Below, one piece after another: positions 1-12,203 of a stretch of DNA of 64,000 nucleotides (the first letter of the stretch is position 1; each line of letters opens with the position of its first letter). The DNA is from Trichomonas vaginalis G3 (lineage: Eukaryota > Parabasalia > Trichomonadida > Trichomonadidae): positions 25,029,411 to 25,093,410 of the forward strand of contig NC_067203.1 of NCBI RefSeq assembly GCF_026262505.1. Direction: 5' to 3'. The position numbers and the translations under genes were made by a program. Below the pieces are notes generated by a model that made no database searches, was not told the origin of the DNA, and was given only the letters and a program-made list of their open reading frames with translations.

Positions 1-1803
1 ACTCAAAGTCAGCAAAGAAAACGTGCTCAGGAATGAATTTACATTTAGCTTTATTTACTTCTTTTGACTCTGCTTTCTCTTCAGTTGTACACAATACTAT
101 TTGGGATATGTCAAATCTTTAAATGGTGCAAGGTTCTGTTTATATAAGTCAGTAGTATATGTGAAAAGTTCTCCATAAGAAATAGTTTCGAAATATTTGC
201 ACTCCACATATGTTTTCATAACATCCCATAGCGGTGTTGTTCTATCCATAACGAACTACATATTTATCTTCTCTCTTTGTATAAATCTTCATCTGTTTCT
301 CAATGTTCATTCCACCACACTCCTTCAAGATTCTATATAGTTTCGAATGAAGTATGTTGTCATTTGGTAATAATCTTTCATTTAGCATGTAGTGGTCCTT
401 CAACAAGAAGTAAGTCAATAGTTCTAACAGTTTCGCATTCTTTTGGTATGTTCTCTTTATTTCATTATGTCTTGAGTCATTGAATAACCAATGGTAAACA
501 TTAAATGCTATACCTGTTGCGTCAGAAATTTCTTGTACTTTACTTTGAGGAAAGTCTCTAACACGAATGACTTCTCTCCATGTGGTCAATAGTTTCTTCA
601 TTTACTCCAGCCTGAATGCAAGCATAAACGAAACAATTGTCTTCTGTCATAAGTGCTGCAGTTCTTTTGTTCAATTCATTGAAAGATTTGGTAGCGTTCA
701 AAGATTTATAGGTAATGTGCAAAGATACTTCCATAACTGACCGCTTCTCTTCTTATAAAACTTCTTTTCACCCATTATCTTTCCAAAAGCTTTCTATAAG
801 TGCTGGTTTCCTGTTTGCTTAAGAGGCTTCCAAAATGGCTTTCTGGTCATTTGTCAGTGTGGCTTTCATCTCTATATGGTCTCTTTTTTGGTTTGCCTTT
901 CTTTACATCTGACTCGTTAAGCCTTCATATTCTGTTAAATCATACATCTTTATTTCAGTAAGATTCTTTATGTTTGTCAGAGAAGTCAATAAGTGCATTT
1001 CAACAATACTGCAGCATTTTGCTTCTATCTCTGATATAAAGTTCTCCTTCAAGAGCTGATGTAGTAATGTTCCAATATTATTGAGGTTTAACGTAGAACA
1101 TCATACTTTCCACCAAGTTATAACATACCATCCATCTCTTGTTGGGAGTTTATTTTAAATTTTCTCTAAGAGTCTCATGAAAACTTACCAAAATGTTTGT
1201 GTAAGTAGTCTCTGTTTGGTCATCTAAAGCTTCGATGTTAAAGTCATGAGTCTATTGCCTGACTTCACATTTCTCTTCCTATTCTCTTTCATCTTTCTTT
1301 AAACCATCTCTCACCTTCTTTTGGTTTGTCGTCAATGGAACGAATGACATCGTTAGCTTTGCGAACTTGTTCTATAGCACTTTTAAACATCTCTCTTCTC
1401 TGTTGTTTCAGTGTGTCATCTCTCTTTCGTGTTTCACCAACGTTTGCATTTGTTATGTCAAAATTTCTCTTCTTACTTCATGTGGTACAGCTCTTCTTGT
1501 TTCACCAACGTTGCATTTGTTAATGTCAAACATTTCTCTCTTACTTCATGAGGTACTGAACGTCTATGATATAAGTCAATAGCAATGTCATTTAAAGGAA
1601 ATGCTCCTTGCATGGACTTCGTCCTCGCCGGTTGCGGCTTTATGAACTCATGAATTCTATCATAACTTATTGCACCATTATAGTCATTGGGATGTCAGCG
1701 AGTGCTTTTTTGTTTGTTGCGTAATGCTTTGCAACATCTTATTAGCTTTCTGTAAGAGTTGTTTTATTTCCGAGTGTTCTAACTTAGACAACTTCCGATA
1801 CAT
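1..1803 (-). pseudogene. Protein-primed DNA polymerase B, N-terminal part, duplicated copy, broken
   Basis: This is the duplicate of the N-terminal half of the polymerase at 8288-12112. It runs from a start at 1803 to the left window edge, which falls close to the first exonuclease motif. Reading frames are interrupted many times by single-base indels; one clear 119-aa stretch lies at 242-601. The segment includes the conserved block ending VRDFPQSKVQEIS, also present in the other copy. As read here it cannot give a full polymerase. Whether the breaks are real mutations or sequencing errors is open, because the two copies are broken at different places. Confidence 0.8.
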
Positions 1804-1894
1804 CTTTAGTAGGAAATAAAAAAATATTTTTTGAAAAATTAGATTAGATTTTTTTTAAGTTATTTTTTCAAATAATTTAAATATTTTTATTTTA

Positions 1895-2364
1895 ATGAAC
1901 ACATGCAAGATTGCAAGTTCTTTTCATACATGCTCTCGCTACTGCCATCAAGAATGAGTTCAATATGCTTCAAACGTTAATGTTATCTTAACAAAAAGTT
2001 TGTGAAAGAATCTAAGTTTGGTCAAGTATGTCAGACCATTAGCTATCGTCATTGACCGCAAACGTTATACTTCCACAAGAGTTAGCAGTAGTTTTGAAAC
2101 AAAAGAGTTTCTTGTGAATGTCAAAGATACACACTATACTGTTATAAAGAACTCCACACATTGACTTCTTCAGTATTGCTATGAATCTTTCCGAACAGAA
2201 AGAATATAAGAAGGGTGAAACATCTGTGAAATATTATCCTTCATCTCTGAAGACAAATACGAACAAAGATGTTATACAAAAGTTCTTACCAAAGGTTGAA
2301 GAGCTTCTATTGACATTGACGAAGGAAGTGAAATGGTTGAAGAATTGACCCTGAAGCTATTTAA
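1895..2364 (+). pseudogene. Duplicate of the 156-aa Maverick protein, frameshifted
   Basis: This corresponds to the intact gene at 12204-12674. It is preceded by the same T-rich leader that runs straight into the ATG, and it diverges from the polymerase gene. Several single-base insertions and deletions destroy the frame from near the start. The family is not recognised. The protein has no visible signal peptide or membrane segment, and its C-terminus is acidic. Confidence 0.7.
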
Positions 2365-2470
2365 CCAAAAATATATTTTTGGTGAAGAGGTGAGATTTCA
2401 CCTGTTTTTTCACCTCATTCTCTCTTCGTTTAATGTTTGTCGTGACTTCTTCGTTAATGTTGTCGTGACT

Positions 2471-3296
2471 TCATTCTTCCTCTTTGAAGTTGTCGAAATA
2501 TTCTGTTATTTTTTCCTTCAGTAATGTAAGTCTTCTTTGAAGGTAAGTATTTGTGCAACCTTTGATGTCAAAGTGTGTTTGAGGAAGAGTATTTTTGACA
2601 ATTCTTTTATTTGCTCATTGTGTCATTGAAATCGGTAAGTTTTCACGATAGAACAGTTTCTGTCAGATTTATATATTTTAGCAAGGTCGTAAAAGCTTTT
2701 GTTGTTTCTTCTGACTAAATGCAACATAACCATCATCTTTATCTTCTTCATCTCCAACTCTTTCAGTATATATCATATACTTATAACTCTTTTCCTTTCC
2801 TTTTGGAACTGAACGTGGTATTCTTTTCTGTAGCTTTTGTCTTTGGATTCAAATGACTTCATTTTTGCTGAAAGTTTCTTTTCCATCTTCTCCAACGTTC
2901 TGCTTATATAGTTCATCTAACATCATGAAAATATAACAAGCATAACGAGGTGAAGCCCACATTGCTACAAGCATTTACTAAAAGTCTATGAACATAAAAA
3001 CCTTTCAAACCAGGTGCCAAAATCTTGCGATTTTCGTACGGAATCTCTTCCTCGGTTTTCCGAGGGAAGCAATCATATGAGGAAATTCTCTTCAAAAGTT
3101 CTTTGCCTGTTGGTTTTCAAACCAATGATATGCTTGCTTTGTAGAACGAGAGCGTTCATTATACTTTGCATTTGATACATATCATCTTTGAACTGAACGA
3201 ATGAGTCTCAATTGTTTGTTATATTGTATGTATTCGTATTCTTCATTTATGGCTTCATGAACGATAGCCAGTTTTGTGTTTCTCTAATGTTGACAT
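2471..3296 (-). pseudogene. KilA-N domain protein, duplicated copy, frameshifted
   Basis: This is the counterpart of 12778-13598. Pieces of the KilA-N domain are readable (GFYVHRLLVNA followed by a frame change, then the MWASP-type core), as is the C-terminal lysine-rich part. KilA-N domains bind DNA and are common in large DNA viruses and in trichomonad mobile DNA. At several places this copy keeps the frame where the other copy loses it, and the reverse also occurs. This is one reason to suspect consensus errors rather than decay. Confidence 0.7.
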
Positions 3297-3404
3297 TACT
3301 TTCTTACATACAGGATAAAAAAATAAATAAAATAAAAACTAACTTTATATTTTTTTGAGATAAACACTATTTCTTCACAACATTAAAATTTTATCCTGTA
3401 TGAA

Positions 3405-3779
3405 ATGACTTTAAAAAGATTATTGACTGACTTCGAATACTATCTCATTGACGCACTGACAGACCCCTCAAACTGTGTTGAAAGTTCTTTAAGCTTTAAG
3501 ATTGAAGGTACGACGCATTTTGTGCTTCACTTACGTATTGAAAGAATATGACCGTTATCATAACGAAGTGAATCAAACACTAATAAAATTTGTAGATAAA
3601 AAATTGGTTAACAATGAATATTTTAAACGTGAAGACCCAAACACTGCTGGAGATGATGAAGAATACAGACAAGTTATTGAAAAAAATAACGCAAGATTAG
3701 ATGCAAAGAAAAGAAGTTTAATGAATGTCTTACAAACACGTATGAATATCTTATGCAGTGGGAAGCCAGATGGAAATAA
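3405..3779 (+). pseudogene. Small Maverick protein of about 125 aa, duplicated copy
   Basis: The start follows the element TTTTATCCTGTATG at about 3391-3402. The first 40 codons are open here but broken in the second copy, and an extra base at about 3524 then shifts the frame. The rest is lysine- and glutamate-rich and probably helical (DEEYRQVIEKNNARLDA). No family is recognised. It is paired head to head with the KilA-N gene. Confidence 0.6.
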
Positions 3780-3820
3780 ATTTACGTCAAATATGCAATT
3801 TATAAAATCTTATGTCGACA

Positions 3821-3896
3821 GGCTACGTAGCCAGTGGTCTAAGGTGGTGTTATGGAGGGGTCAAGGTCTGTGGTTCGAAACCGCGACAGCGCCGTA
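3821..3896 (+). other. tRNA-like sequence with A-box and B-box motifs, copy 1
   Basis: The A-box-like TAGCCAGTGGTCTAAGG and B-box-like GGTTCGAAA are spaced as in a tRNA gene, and a T-rich stretch follows. This copy pairs better in the T arm than the copy at 14122-14196, but has lost bases in the D arm. The acceptor ends do not pair convincingly and no clean anticodon stem is visible. I call it a tRNA-like or Pol III promoter-like sequence, not a working tRNA. Confidence 0.45.
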
Positions 3897-4417
3897 TTTT
3901 CTTATTTTTCTTTATTTGTCTTGTTTGTCGTGAATAAAAAGTGTCATAAAGTGCTCTATCTTCCACGGGAATAAATAAAAAATTTACTTTATTTCTTCTT
4001 TATTTCTTTGTTCCCGTGGAAGAAGGGTTTTGCTGTTTTTTCTCAGCCGAAATCAATGATTTTTTCATTTTTGGAATCCTTAGCGAATGAGGAATCTTTT
4101 CTCTCGTGAAGCTTTGACCTAAAAATATAATTTAGGTGAAGAGGTGAGATGTCACCTGTTTTCTCACCTCTTTTTTCACCCTCGTGACTTTGTCATAACT
4201 TCTTCGTAATGCTTTGTCATAACTTCTTCGTAAATGCTTTGTCATAACTTCTTCGTAAATGAGTGTAATGACCAAATAATATTATGGTTGAAGAGGTGAG
4301 TGTCACCTCTTTTTTCACCTAATTTCTTCACACCTCATGAATTTTCATGAATTTCCTTAAGATAGAAAAATAACGTTAGTTTTATTTTTATTTATTTTTT
4401 TATTTGTATGTAAAGAT

Positions 4418-5374
4418 ATGATTCAACAATCGGCACAACAACAATTCAAGCCGCGAACGGCGGGACTCTGTCCACAACAACTTCACCAACTCGTTAGTCA
4501 TGAATCCAACATCTATGTTAGTAGAGATGAAAAGCTTCTTCCTTCTTCATATACTTTCGAAACAAAAATCCAGAAGATAAAGCAAGAACTTTTAACAAGT
4601 AATTTAGACTGTAGTGCGAAAGATGAAACAAATGGAACAGTATCTTTATGAAATGCAGGACATTAATGACCATTTACCAAACTACCTGAAATCAGCATCA
4701 AAAACTAACTATTCCTGAATTCGATGAAATAGAAGTGAAACCAACTGACTCAGTAGAAATAAAGAAGTTCATTCGAAAGGTAAACTATGAGTTTCTAGGA
4801 TTTCATTGCAACCATAAGGTTATGGACAAAGATTGCGACATGGTATATAGAAATGTTTCTGACATATATAAATCCGGGGAGTTTAAGACCTACGATAACT
4901 TTGTTTCGTTAGTTGGCTGAATGTGTATGCAGATAAGAGATAAAGATAGAAGAGGTAAATATGACGAACAGATAAGACCAACTGCTTTTGAGTTAAAGAA
5001 AACCATTGACGCCTTAGTTGTTTTAGCAGGTAAGGTTTCAGAATATAACGCAAAAATGAATCCGCAATGTTCTAAATGTAAAGCAGCAATTAGGAAATAT
5101 AACTACTCCGTCAAAGAGATAGAAAGAATGCGAAACGACTATGCAGACTTAAGAAAGAAGCAGAAAAGCAAGCAGAAATAAAATGGACATGTTAGCATTT
5201 CTGAACAAAAACTATCCAACTGCTGACGATTTCCTTCTATCTGAACGTCAAGAAGAAATATAAAGAAACTTTCGGCATTGTTAAAACTTTTGACATACTG
5301 ACAGAAGAAATAGAAGCTACGAATTGTTTAGGATTTCAAATATACATCGTACAATTCATGTAAAACGCTTGTGA
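4418..5374 (+). pseudogene. Duplicate of the 321-aa Maverick protein, frameshifted
   Basis: This corresponds to 14722-15687. Three long pieces remain readable, interrupted by single-base indels near 4635, 4690, 4915 and 4960. The Cys-x-x-Cys pair (PQCSKCKAA) is preserved in the third piece. The function is unknown. It has the same T-rich leader and palindromic flanks as the intact copy. Confidence 0.7.
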
Positions 5375-5712
5375 AAAACTGGGTGAGAAACCAGGTGAGA
5401 AAACGGGTGACATCTCACCTCTTCACCTAAACATTATTTTTTACTGAATTTAGCAACAAAATTCTGAGTAAAATAATTTTTAGGGGCTTGTGTCAACCGT
5501 TGAGTTTTTCACAAAATTTAAAAAAATAACGTTTACCATGTGAAACGTTTATAAAATAACTAGGGTGGAAAAACAGGTGAAAAAACAGGTGAGATTTCAC
5601 CTCTTCACCTAAACATATATTTTTGGTGTAAATTTATGAACAAAATAAATGGTACCATTAATAATACATGACTGTTCTCATTCATGTCTGAATTTACATC
5701 CAACGAAAAAGT

Positions 5713-6410
5713 TTAGAAGAATTTTCTTATTCTTTCTGGCATGTTTTTATCTTTCCAGTACTCCCGCTCTAATTGTCCCAGATGAGTTGGTTTAGATTCT
5801 CTCAAGTTCTTAGATGGTATAACATCTTCAACGCCTCCTTCATATTCTTACTTTTATAAGTGTCATCGTTTGTGTTATAGTCAAGTATTTCAATAACCAC
5901 TCCTCGCTTTGCTTCGTCAATGGTTTCAGCAAGTTTGCCAATTACTACTTTCGACTATTTATGTCGAGGTAAAATGCTATGGAGTCGTCAGCAGCTTTTA
6001 TAAGATATCCATTACCTTGCGTAGAGTCTACGATATAAATAATTTCGACTTAACCTTAAACGTTTCCTTGTCAATGGTTTGTCGTCAAGAACTACACGAA
6101 CTTTTGTACCAGGAATGAGAGTAAATTGTGTTGAATTTCTGATATTTTGTGTTTGGCTTCGTTTCTTTTGTATATACTTTTCTTCTTGTTGTTGTGTCAT
6201 TGAATTTGTGTATGTCCCTGTTGTAGAATGTGTTGAGGAATTATATACTTCGAGAAAATGTTTCATTGTTTCTTCGGTAAAAGTCTCGCTCTTGATTTAA
6301 ATCTCTGAGCGTTCTTATGAAGCGGTTAATGATACCGAGTATGTTATGGTTATGGTCTTCAGTAGTGTAAGTGAGTTATGTTATGCTTAATGAGAAAATT
6401 CTGTGATTTC
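5713..6410 (-). pseudogene. Polinton-type integrase, C-terminal part only, cut at the duplication junction
   Basis: This contains the end of the catalytic core (LGIINRFIRTLRD) and the C-terminal SH3/chromo-like region (TLIPGTKVRVVLDDKPL, RERLRKFF-type end). It corresponds to 16021-16711. The N-terminal half with the first two catalytic aspartates is missing because similarity ends at the junction at 6410. Frameshifts are present. This copy keeps the frame through LGIINRFIRTLRD, where the other copy lacks one base. Confidence 0.75.
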
Positions 6411-6951
6411 ATCTTGTCTATGATATCGAAATATGAGCGAATCTGATGAATATGCTCTGCTGGAGTAAATTCGTTTAAACTGTTCGTTCTGCATGTATTT
6501 ACTTCAGATAAAAATATCTATTTACTTCATTATTCTCACTCTTCTTCTTGGTATTCGTGGTGGAAGTTATGTTTCTTGACATTTTCAATGAACTGTACAT
6601 TCCTTTTGTCTCAACTTCTTTCACTGGCGGGTCAGGGTTCTTTGACTCGGTTTGTTTTTCAATGAAATTCACGAACTTTGCAATAAGCTCTTGGTTCGTT
6701 ATTGAAAGTACATCTGGCTTCTTTTCTCTTGTTCTTTTGGGGCTCAGTTTGAACAGAAGGTTTTATATGGGCTTCGTGGACTTCACCCTTGTCATGCACC
6801 TTAATGTTGTCGCTCTCTGTATCGCTAATGGAACCTTTCTTTTTTTACGTATATTTTACCATCTTACTCTGACTTACGTAATAGAAAGGATGTTGTATTC
6901 CTCTTGCGTCATTTAATATAATAGACTCTCGTTCTGATTTGACAAGCTCAT
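6411..6951 (-). pseudogene. Hypothetical Maverick gene, broken, next to the duplication junction
   Basis: Reading leftward from an ATG at 6951, coding-like pieces in several frames can be followed (ERESIILNDARGIQHPFYYV, then a Lys/Glu/Pro-rich middle, then a Ser/Thr/Lys-rich end). At least three frame changes are needed and the downstream end is lost at 6410/6411. The family is not recognised. It is divergently arranged with the basic protein at 6997. Confidence 0.45.
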
Positions 6952-6996
6952 TTTACATCGGTTAAAGTTTTAATTTAGTTTTTTATCTACAGTCAA

Positions 6997-7264
6997 ATGA
7001 CTCAGACAAGCCCTACGGACAAGACCAAGGGTCATAGATGTTGAAGCATTGAAGAAAGAAATTCGTGAGCAAATTTTATCCGAACTGAAGGAACAAAAAC
7101 AAGAACAAAAGCCAGAGAGACCAAAGAGAAAACTTAGTGAAAAACAACTAGCTGCATTAGCTGCTGGAAGACAGAAGAACCCACGTTTGCTGGCGAAAAA
7201 AGCTAGAGAAGAAGCAAAAAAAGGAAGAACAAAAGCAAAGGAAGCTGAAGCAAAGAAAGAGTAA
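6997..7264 (+). CDS. Small, very basic, Lys/Glu-rich protein
   Basis: This protein of about 88 aa has no obvious globular domain. It consists almost entirely of Lys, Glu, Arg, Ala and Gln (for example RPKRKLSEKQLAALAAG) and probably forms a charged helix. The ATG at 6997 follows a T-rich leader. One base must be removed near 7030 to join it to the long frame, so a frameshift or consensus error is likely. Small basic proteins in Mavericks are often thought to bind the packaged DNA; that role is an inference here. The stop codon abuts the next start-like ATG. Confidence 0.5.
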
Positions 7265-7288
7265 ATGGTTTATTTTTATCCAAACTAA

Positions 7289-8146
7289 ATGTATAGACAA
7301 ATACCTTTATCTGTTGCGTTCAGTAGTGAAAACCCTGACGTCAAAATAAAGGGGAACAGAGTAACGTTTAAGTTTCCAACAGACTGGATTGTGAACATAA
7401 ATGAAGAGAAGTACATTGGCATAACATCTATGTATATAACACGTGCTTTCAGAAAGGTTGACTTATACTTCAAGTCGAGATAGAAAATGACGAACAGTCT
7501 TTAAGCGCCCAAAACATTCACATATACAAATACTTTAAAGACGATACAACATTGTTGCAATGTATGATTTCATTTAATGAGATGTTCGAGAAAAAGTTCA
7601 ACATTGAAGTACAAACTTTACAGCCTTTACGTGAGTTTCTTGCACAACTGAAGGAAGAAGGTAGTCAGCCACAACTTATAGACTTTCATTATGAATTTAA
7701 TGAAAATGAAGATGGAACACATGACTGTCAATTCATTGTATTCTCACCATTCAATGAAGTCGCTAAAAAGAAAGAAAATCCATTACGTATAAGGTTTCAA
7801 ATCTCTGAACCCAATGATGATTTTAAGAATGTTTTCAATTATGATGCAATGCTTCCGAGGAAAAATGAATTTTCAAAGATTGTAACACCTGGCATTTGGG
7901 ATAGAAAGCAAGCAATACTTTACTCTAATATAGCCAAAGGCGTTGAAAATGAGTTCATTGGTCATACAAGAACTTCACCACTTCCTAACCCTAAATACTA
8001 TAAATTAACTGGCTTCAATCGTGAGTTTTGGAATAGACATGTTCTCCACTCATGACCATAAATGTCCAGTGTTCTTGCCTCCAGATGGGAAGGACTGTCT
8101 CTACATTGAAGCACAACTCTTAAACTCTACCATCGCAGTATTGTAA
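7289..8146 (+). pseudogene. Capsid-like protein (paralogue of 23136-24014), frameshifted
   Basis: This protein of about 285 aa is read in three pieces because of indels near 7478 and 8035. Predicted beta strands alternate throughout (VTFKFPTDWIVNINEEKYIGITSMYI). By eye it is related to the protein at 23136-24014: both have a strand-rich start, an IW(D/S)R block, an N-P-K-Y/P-K-H-Y block and end in LP.DGKD...IE. Its place among polymerase, integrase and ATPase genes fits a virion protein such as a jelly-roll capsid subunit. That assignment is inferred and no signature motif proves it. It converges on the polymerase gene. Confidence 0.5.
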
Positions 8147-8199
8147 AATCTACGCTAGCTTTATTTTTATCACGAATGACCTCATTGCTGACAAAAAAA

Positions 8200-8286
8200 G
8201 CCGCTAGCGGCAAGGGCGAAGCCCATGACCTCATTCATGATTGCTGACAAAAATAAGCCGCTAGCGGCAAGGGCGAAGCCCATGAC
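8200..8286 (+). repeat. Two tandem GC-rich double-hairpin modules
   Basis: GCCGCTAGCGGC followed two bases later by GGGCGAAGCCCATGA occurs at 8200-8228 and again at 8257-8286. The units lie in a tandem repeat of about 57 bases between the stop codons of two converging genes. Each module is a self-complementary stem followed by a second stem with a GAA loop and ends in CATGA. Similar modules occur at 1611, 11921, 18841, 19545, 24125, 28299, 28354 and 32034. They could act as bidirectional terminators here. Confidence 0.75.
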
Positions 8287-8287
8287 C

Positions 8288-11200
8288 TCAGAACTTCAAC
8301 TTACGAATAAAGCTTGTTTTAGTCGTTATTGAAAAGTTGAACTTTTCAGCAAAGCAAGGTTGACATGACTTACATAAGTCGAATGCAATCTCTTGACCAT
8401 CATAAAGTGCTTTGTAAAGTTTCATTAAACTGAACTCAGAGTCTTTGTCATATGTTCCAACAGGTATGTGAATGTTCTTATCTTCATTGTAATAGCATTG
8501 TATAGCTTCAGGAAACATTTCATTAGCGGTTAAAGCAATAACATCTTGCTTCACGCCTTTCATTCTGCAGTGAAATGCAACTTCATTTAAATCGTTAGTG
8601 AGTAAGTCTATGTAGGTCTTCTTTCCACAGAAAATACTTTTATAAGCTAAACTTTGTTTCCAGGTGTTATTTCTGCAAAGTCGCTATGAAATTGACCAAG
8701 GTTCTTTCCTATAAGTTCGCGACCATATCTCTTCTTAAACTCTGCTGCAAGCTTTGGTGTCTTCATTATATAAGTGCATACTGTCGGTATCCTGGTAAAA
8801 GATTTGAAGACCCATATCTTCAGCAGTACAGAATACTTCATTCATAATACGTTTTGACATAGACAGAATATTAACACCAAGTGGACAGAAGTTAAAGTGT
8901 CTGCAAATGCTTTTCGTTAGCTTGAAAATAGTTTTATCTGAACCATCCAAACCTTCGAACTTCACTATATGGTTGTAATTTCTTATAGCATATCTTATAG
9001 CATCTTTGTCATTTACTATGGTTATTTTTGACTCAATAGGAGATAGAATAGTTTTGCCATAAATGCTGTTCAGAATGAGTTTTATAATTTCTTGTAAGGT
9101 TTCCTTCTTTCTTATACTTTAACCTTAACTCAAACAACTTCTTTACTTCATCTCTTATTCTCATATCTCTGTTTCCATCGTAATAGTATCCTTGCAACAC
9201 TTCACATTTGACACCTTGATATTTTATGAGGTCTTGTAATGTTATATGGTCAACATACATGAGACAGCAAGTGTTTGAACTTCTTGGAACGTTAAGTTCT
9301 GGATTTAGTTCAGGGTCGCAAACTATTAAATGAAAGTGTCTGGGTATACCAATCTCTGTTATCTTAATGAGAACAAAGAAGCCAGACATAAACTTTTCAC
9401 CAATGGGTTCCTTTTGGTCATCATCGAATAAATGTCTCATGAGATACTCTGTGCTTAACATTTCTTCCTTCAATACTTTTGGAATACCTTCTAAAGTATA
9501 AAGTCTTGCTATAGCTGAAGGATATAATGAAACAGTGTCGAAGTCAGCAATGAGTTTCTTTTTGCTCTTTTGTTTCATGTTATCTGACAACATACATCTT
9601 CCACCTTGAATGCATCTCGAAATAAATTCTCTTGGTTTATTTGAGAGGTCATAAAGATTTCCATTCGGGAAGTATACTCTGTTCTCAAACAATTTGTTAG
9701 CAATAGAACAAATACTAACGTAGTCATAAACGTTTAAATCAAACTCTTTCAATAAGTCATTGCGGAACTTTACAAAACCTTCTCTTAAAATTCTTACATC
9801 TTGTTTGCAGTAAAACGTGCTATATTTTTCTAAGTCGAAGTGGTTTTCATCTATTCTGCAACCTTTGATGGAATCTATGTTTTCATGAATGTATCTGCAT
9901 CATGGATAAACTTACATGCTTCAGAAATGACACCAGTTCTGTTGTCATTTGCTAACAAAACACTGCTGTAGTAGTTATATGGAAATACTTCTTTCGGTCC
10001 TGTTTGTAAGTTAAACATAGCAGGAAATAGTTTAAGCTTCTTATTTATAACACTGTAAGAGTCTTTTATAATAATTGCCCGTCCTTTATATAAACCAGTT
10101 ATTTGCATTGTTCGTGAACCTTTAATGATGGGAGTTCCTTTCACTTCTGTCATGTGTCTTAAGATGAAGTTTATGTCATAACTGAGGTTATGGAAATATA
10201 TTAAACTCTTGTCAGGAAGTCTTTCCAAAAATTCTGTTGCACAGTTTTGACCCCAAATGCTTTCACTCACTGAACCATCTTCACTGTCATAACAGATGTT
10301 AAAAGCTTTATGAAAGCCGTCTGTGCTACACTCAAAGTCAGCAAAGAAAACGTGCTCAGGAATGAATTTACATTTAGCTTTATTTACTTCTTTTGACTCT
10401 GCTTTCTTCTTCAGTTGTACACAATACTTTGGAGCATATGTCAAATCTTTAAATGGTGCAAGGTTCTGTTTATATAAGTCAGTAGTATATGTGAAAAGTT
10501 CTCCATAAGAAATAGGTTCGAAATATTTGCACTCCCACAATGTTTTCATAACATCCCATAGCGGTGTTGTTCTATCATAACGAACTACATATTTATCTCT
10601 CTCTTTGTATAAATCTTCATCTGTTTCTCAATGTTCATTCCACCACACTTCAAGATTTCTATATAGTTTCGAATGAAGTATGTTGTCATTGGTAATCTTT
10701 CATTTAGCATGTAGTGGTCTTCAACAAGAAGTAAGTCAATAGTTCTAACAGTTTCGCATTCTTTTGGTATATCTCTTTATTTCATTATGTCTTGAGTCAT
10801 TGAAATAACCAATGGTAACATTAAATGCTATACCTGTTGCGTCAGAAATTTCTTGTACTTTACTTTGAGGAAAGTCTCTAACACGAATGACTTCTCTCAT
10901 GTGGTCAATAGTTTCTTCATTTACTCCAGCCTGAATGCAAGCATAAACGAAACAATTGTCCTCTGTCATAAGTGTTGCAGTTCTTTTGTTCAGTTCATTG
11001 AAGATTTGGTAGCGTTCAAGATTTATAGGTAATGTGCAAAGATACTTCCAGAACTGACCGCTTCTCTTCTTATAAAACTTCTTTTCACCATTATCTTTCC
11101 AAAAGCTTTCTATAAGTGCTGGGTTTCCTGTTTGCTTAAGAGCTTCCAAAATGGCTTTCTGGTCATTTGTCAGTGTGCTTTCATCTCTATATGGTCTCTT

Positions 11201-12112
11201 TTTTGGTTTGCCTTTCTTTACATCTGACATCGTTAAGCCTTCATATTCTGTTAAATCATACATCTTTATTTCGTAAGATTCTTTATGTTTGTCAAGAAGA
11301 AGTCATAGTGCATTTCAACAATACCTGCAGCATTTGCTTCTATCTCTGATATAAAGTTCTCCTTCAAGAGCTGATGTAGTAATGTTCCAATATTATTGAG
11401 GTTTAACGTAGAACATTCATACTTTCCACCAAGTTTATAACATACCATCCATCTCTGTTGGAGTTTATTTTAATTTTCTCTAAGAGTCTCATGAAAACCT
11501 TACCAAATGTTTGTGTAAGTAGTCTCTGTTTGGTTCATCTAAAGCTTCGATGTTAAAGTCAATGAGTCTATTGCCTGACTTCACATTTCTCTTCCTATTC
11601 TCTTCATCTTTCTTTAACCATCTCTCACCTTCTTTTGGTTTGTCGTCAATGGAACGAATGACATCGTTAGCTTTGCGAACTTGTTCTATAGCACTTTTAA
11701 ACATCTCTCTTCTCTGTTGTTTCAGTGTGTCATCTCTCTTTCGTGTTTCACCAACGTTTGCATTTGTTATGTCAAACATTCTCTTCTTACTCATGTGGTA
11801 CAGCTCTTCTTGTTCACCAACGTTTGCATTTGTTATGTCAAACATTCTCTTCTTACTTCATGAGTACTGAACGTCTATGATATAAGTCAATAGCAATGTC
11901 ATTTAAAGGAAATGCTCTTGCATGGACTTCGTCCTCGCCGCGTTGCGGCTTTATGAACTCATGAATTCTATCATAACTTATTGCACCATTATAGTCATTG
12001 AGTCAGCGAGTGCTTTTTGTTTGTTTGCGTAATGCTTTGCAACATCTATATTAGCTTCTGTAAGAAGTTGTTTTATTTCCGAGTGTTCTAACTTAGACAA
12101 CTTCCGATACAT
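8288..12112 (-). pseudogene. polB: Protein-primed family B DNA polymerase of the Maverick, frameshifted copy
   Basis: This replicates the element DNA; family members combine 3'-5' exonuclease and polymerase domains. The gene spans about 1270 codons from an ATG at 12112 to a stop at 8288. Exo I is FADFECSTDG (about 10330), Exo II is FHNLSYDINFIL (about 10185), motif A is DFDTVSLYPS (about 9540), motif B is NSIYGKT (about 9060) and motif C is YQDTDS (about 8790). The N-terminal quarter contains the block DNCFVYACIQAGV seen in such polymerases. At least six frame breaks (near 11975, 11860, 11450, 11270, 10760 and 9070-8970) mean it is not translatable as read. A GC-rich hairpin module at 11921-11949 lies inside the N-terminal coding region and is read in frame as PQRGEDEVHA. 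Confidence 0.9.
11921..11949 (-). repeat. GC-rich double-hairpin module inside the polymerase gene
   Basis: On the minus strand this reads as GCCGC-AAC-GCGGC, then GA, then GGAC-GAA-GTCC, then ATG. It stands out by GC content from the AT-rich gene. It is translated as KPQRGEDEVHA, matching an insert in the unrelated ORF at 24015 (RPQSGEDEVHE) and one in the ORF at 31858 (KPQCGGADAHK). The duplicated copy lies at 1611-1638. Confidence 0.8.
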
Positions 12113-12203
12113 CTTTAGTAGGAAATAAAAAAATATTTTTTGAAAAAATTAGATTAGATTTTTTTTAAGTTATTTTTCAAAATAATTTAATATTTTTATT
12201 TTA

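Larger units (their letters stand above)
1..6410. repeat. First copy of a 6.4 kb duplicated Maverick segment
   Basis: This stretch matches 10330-16711 in the same orientation from end to end. It covers part of the polymerase, the 156-aa gene, a KilA-N gene, a small gene, the 321-aa gene and the integrase C-terminus. Similarity stops at about 6410/16711, just after a shared CTGTGATTT, and unrelated sequence follows on each side. Differences are mostly one- or two-base insertions and deletions, often in homopolymers, with few substitutions, and the copy is about 28 bases longer than its partner. The geometry is that of a tandem duplication of about 10.3 kb whose junction lies at 6410/6411. An assembly or consensus artefact is equally possible. 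Confidence 0.9.

Noticed and set aside
11550-11870. Plus-strand frame with repeated FTNVCICYVKHSLL phrase
   Set aside because: It is the complement of a short internal repeat in the polymerase N-terminus, and the duplicated copy shows the same.
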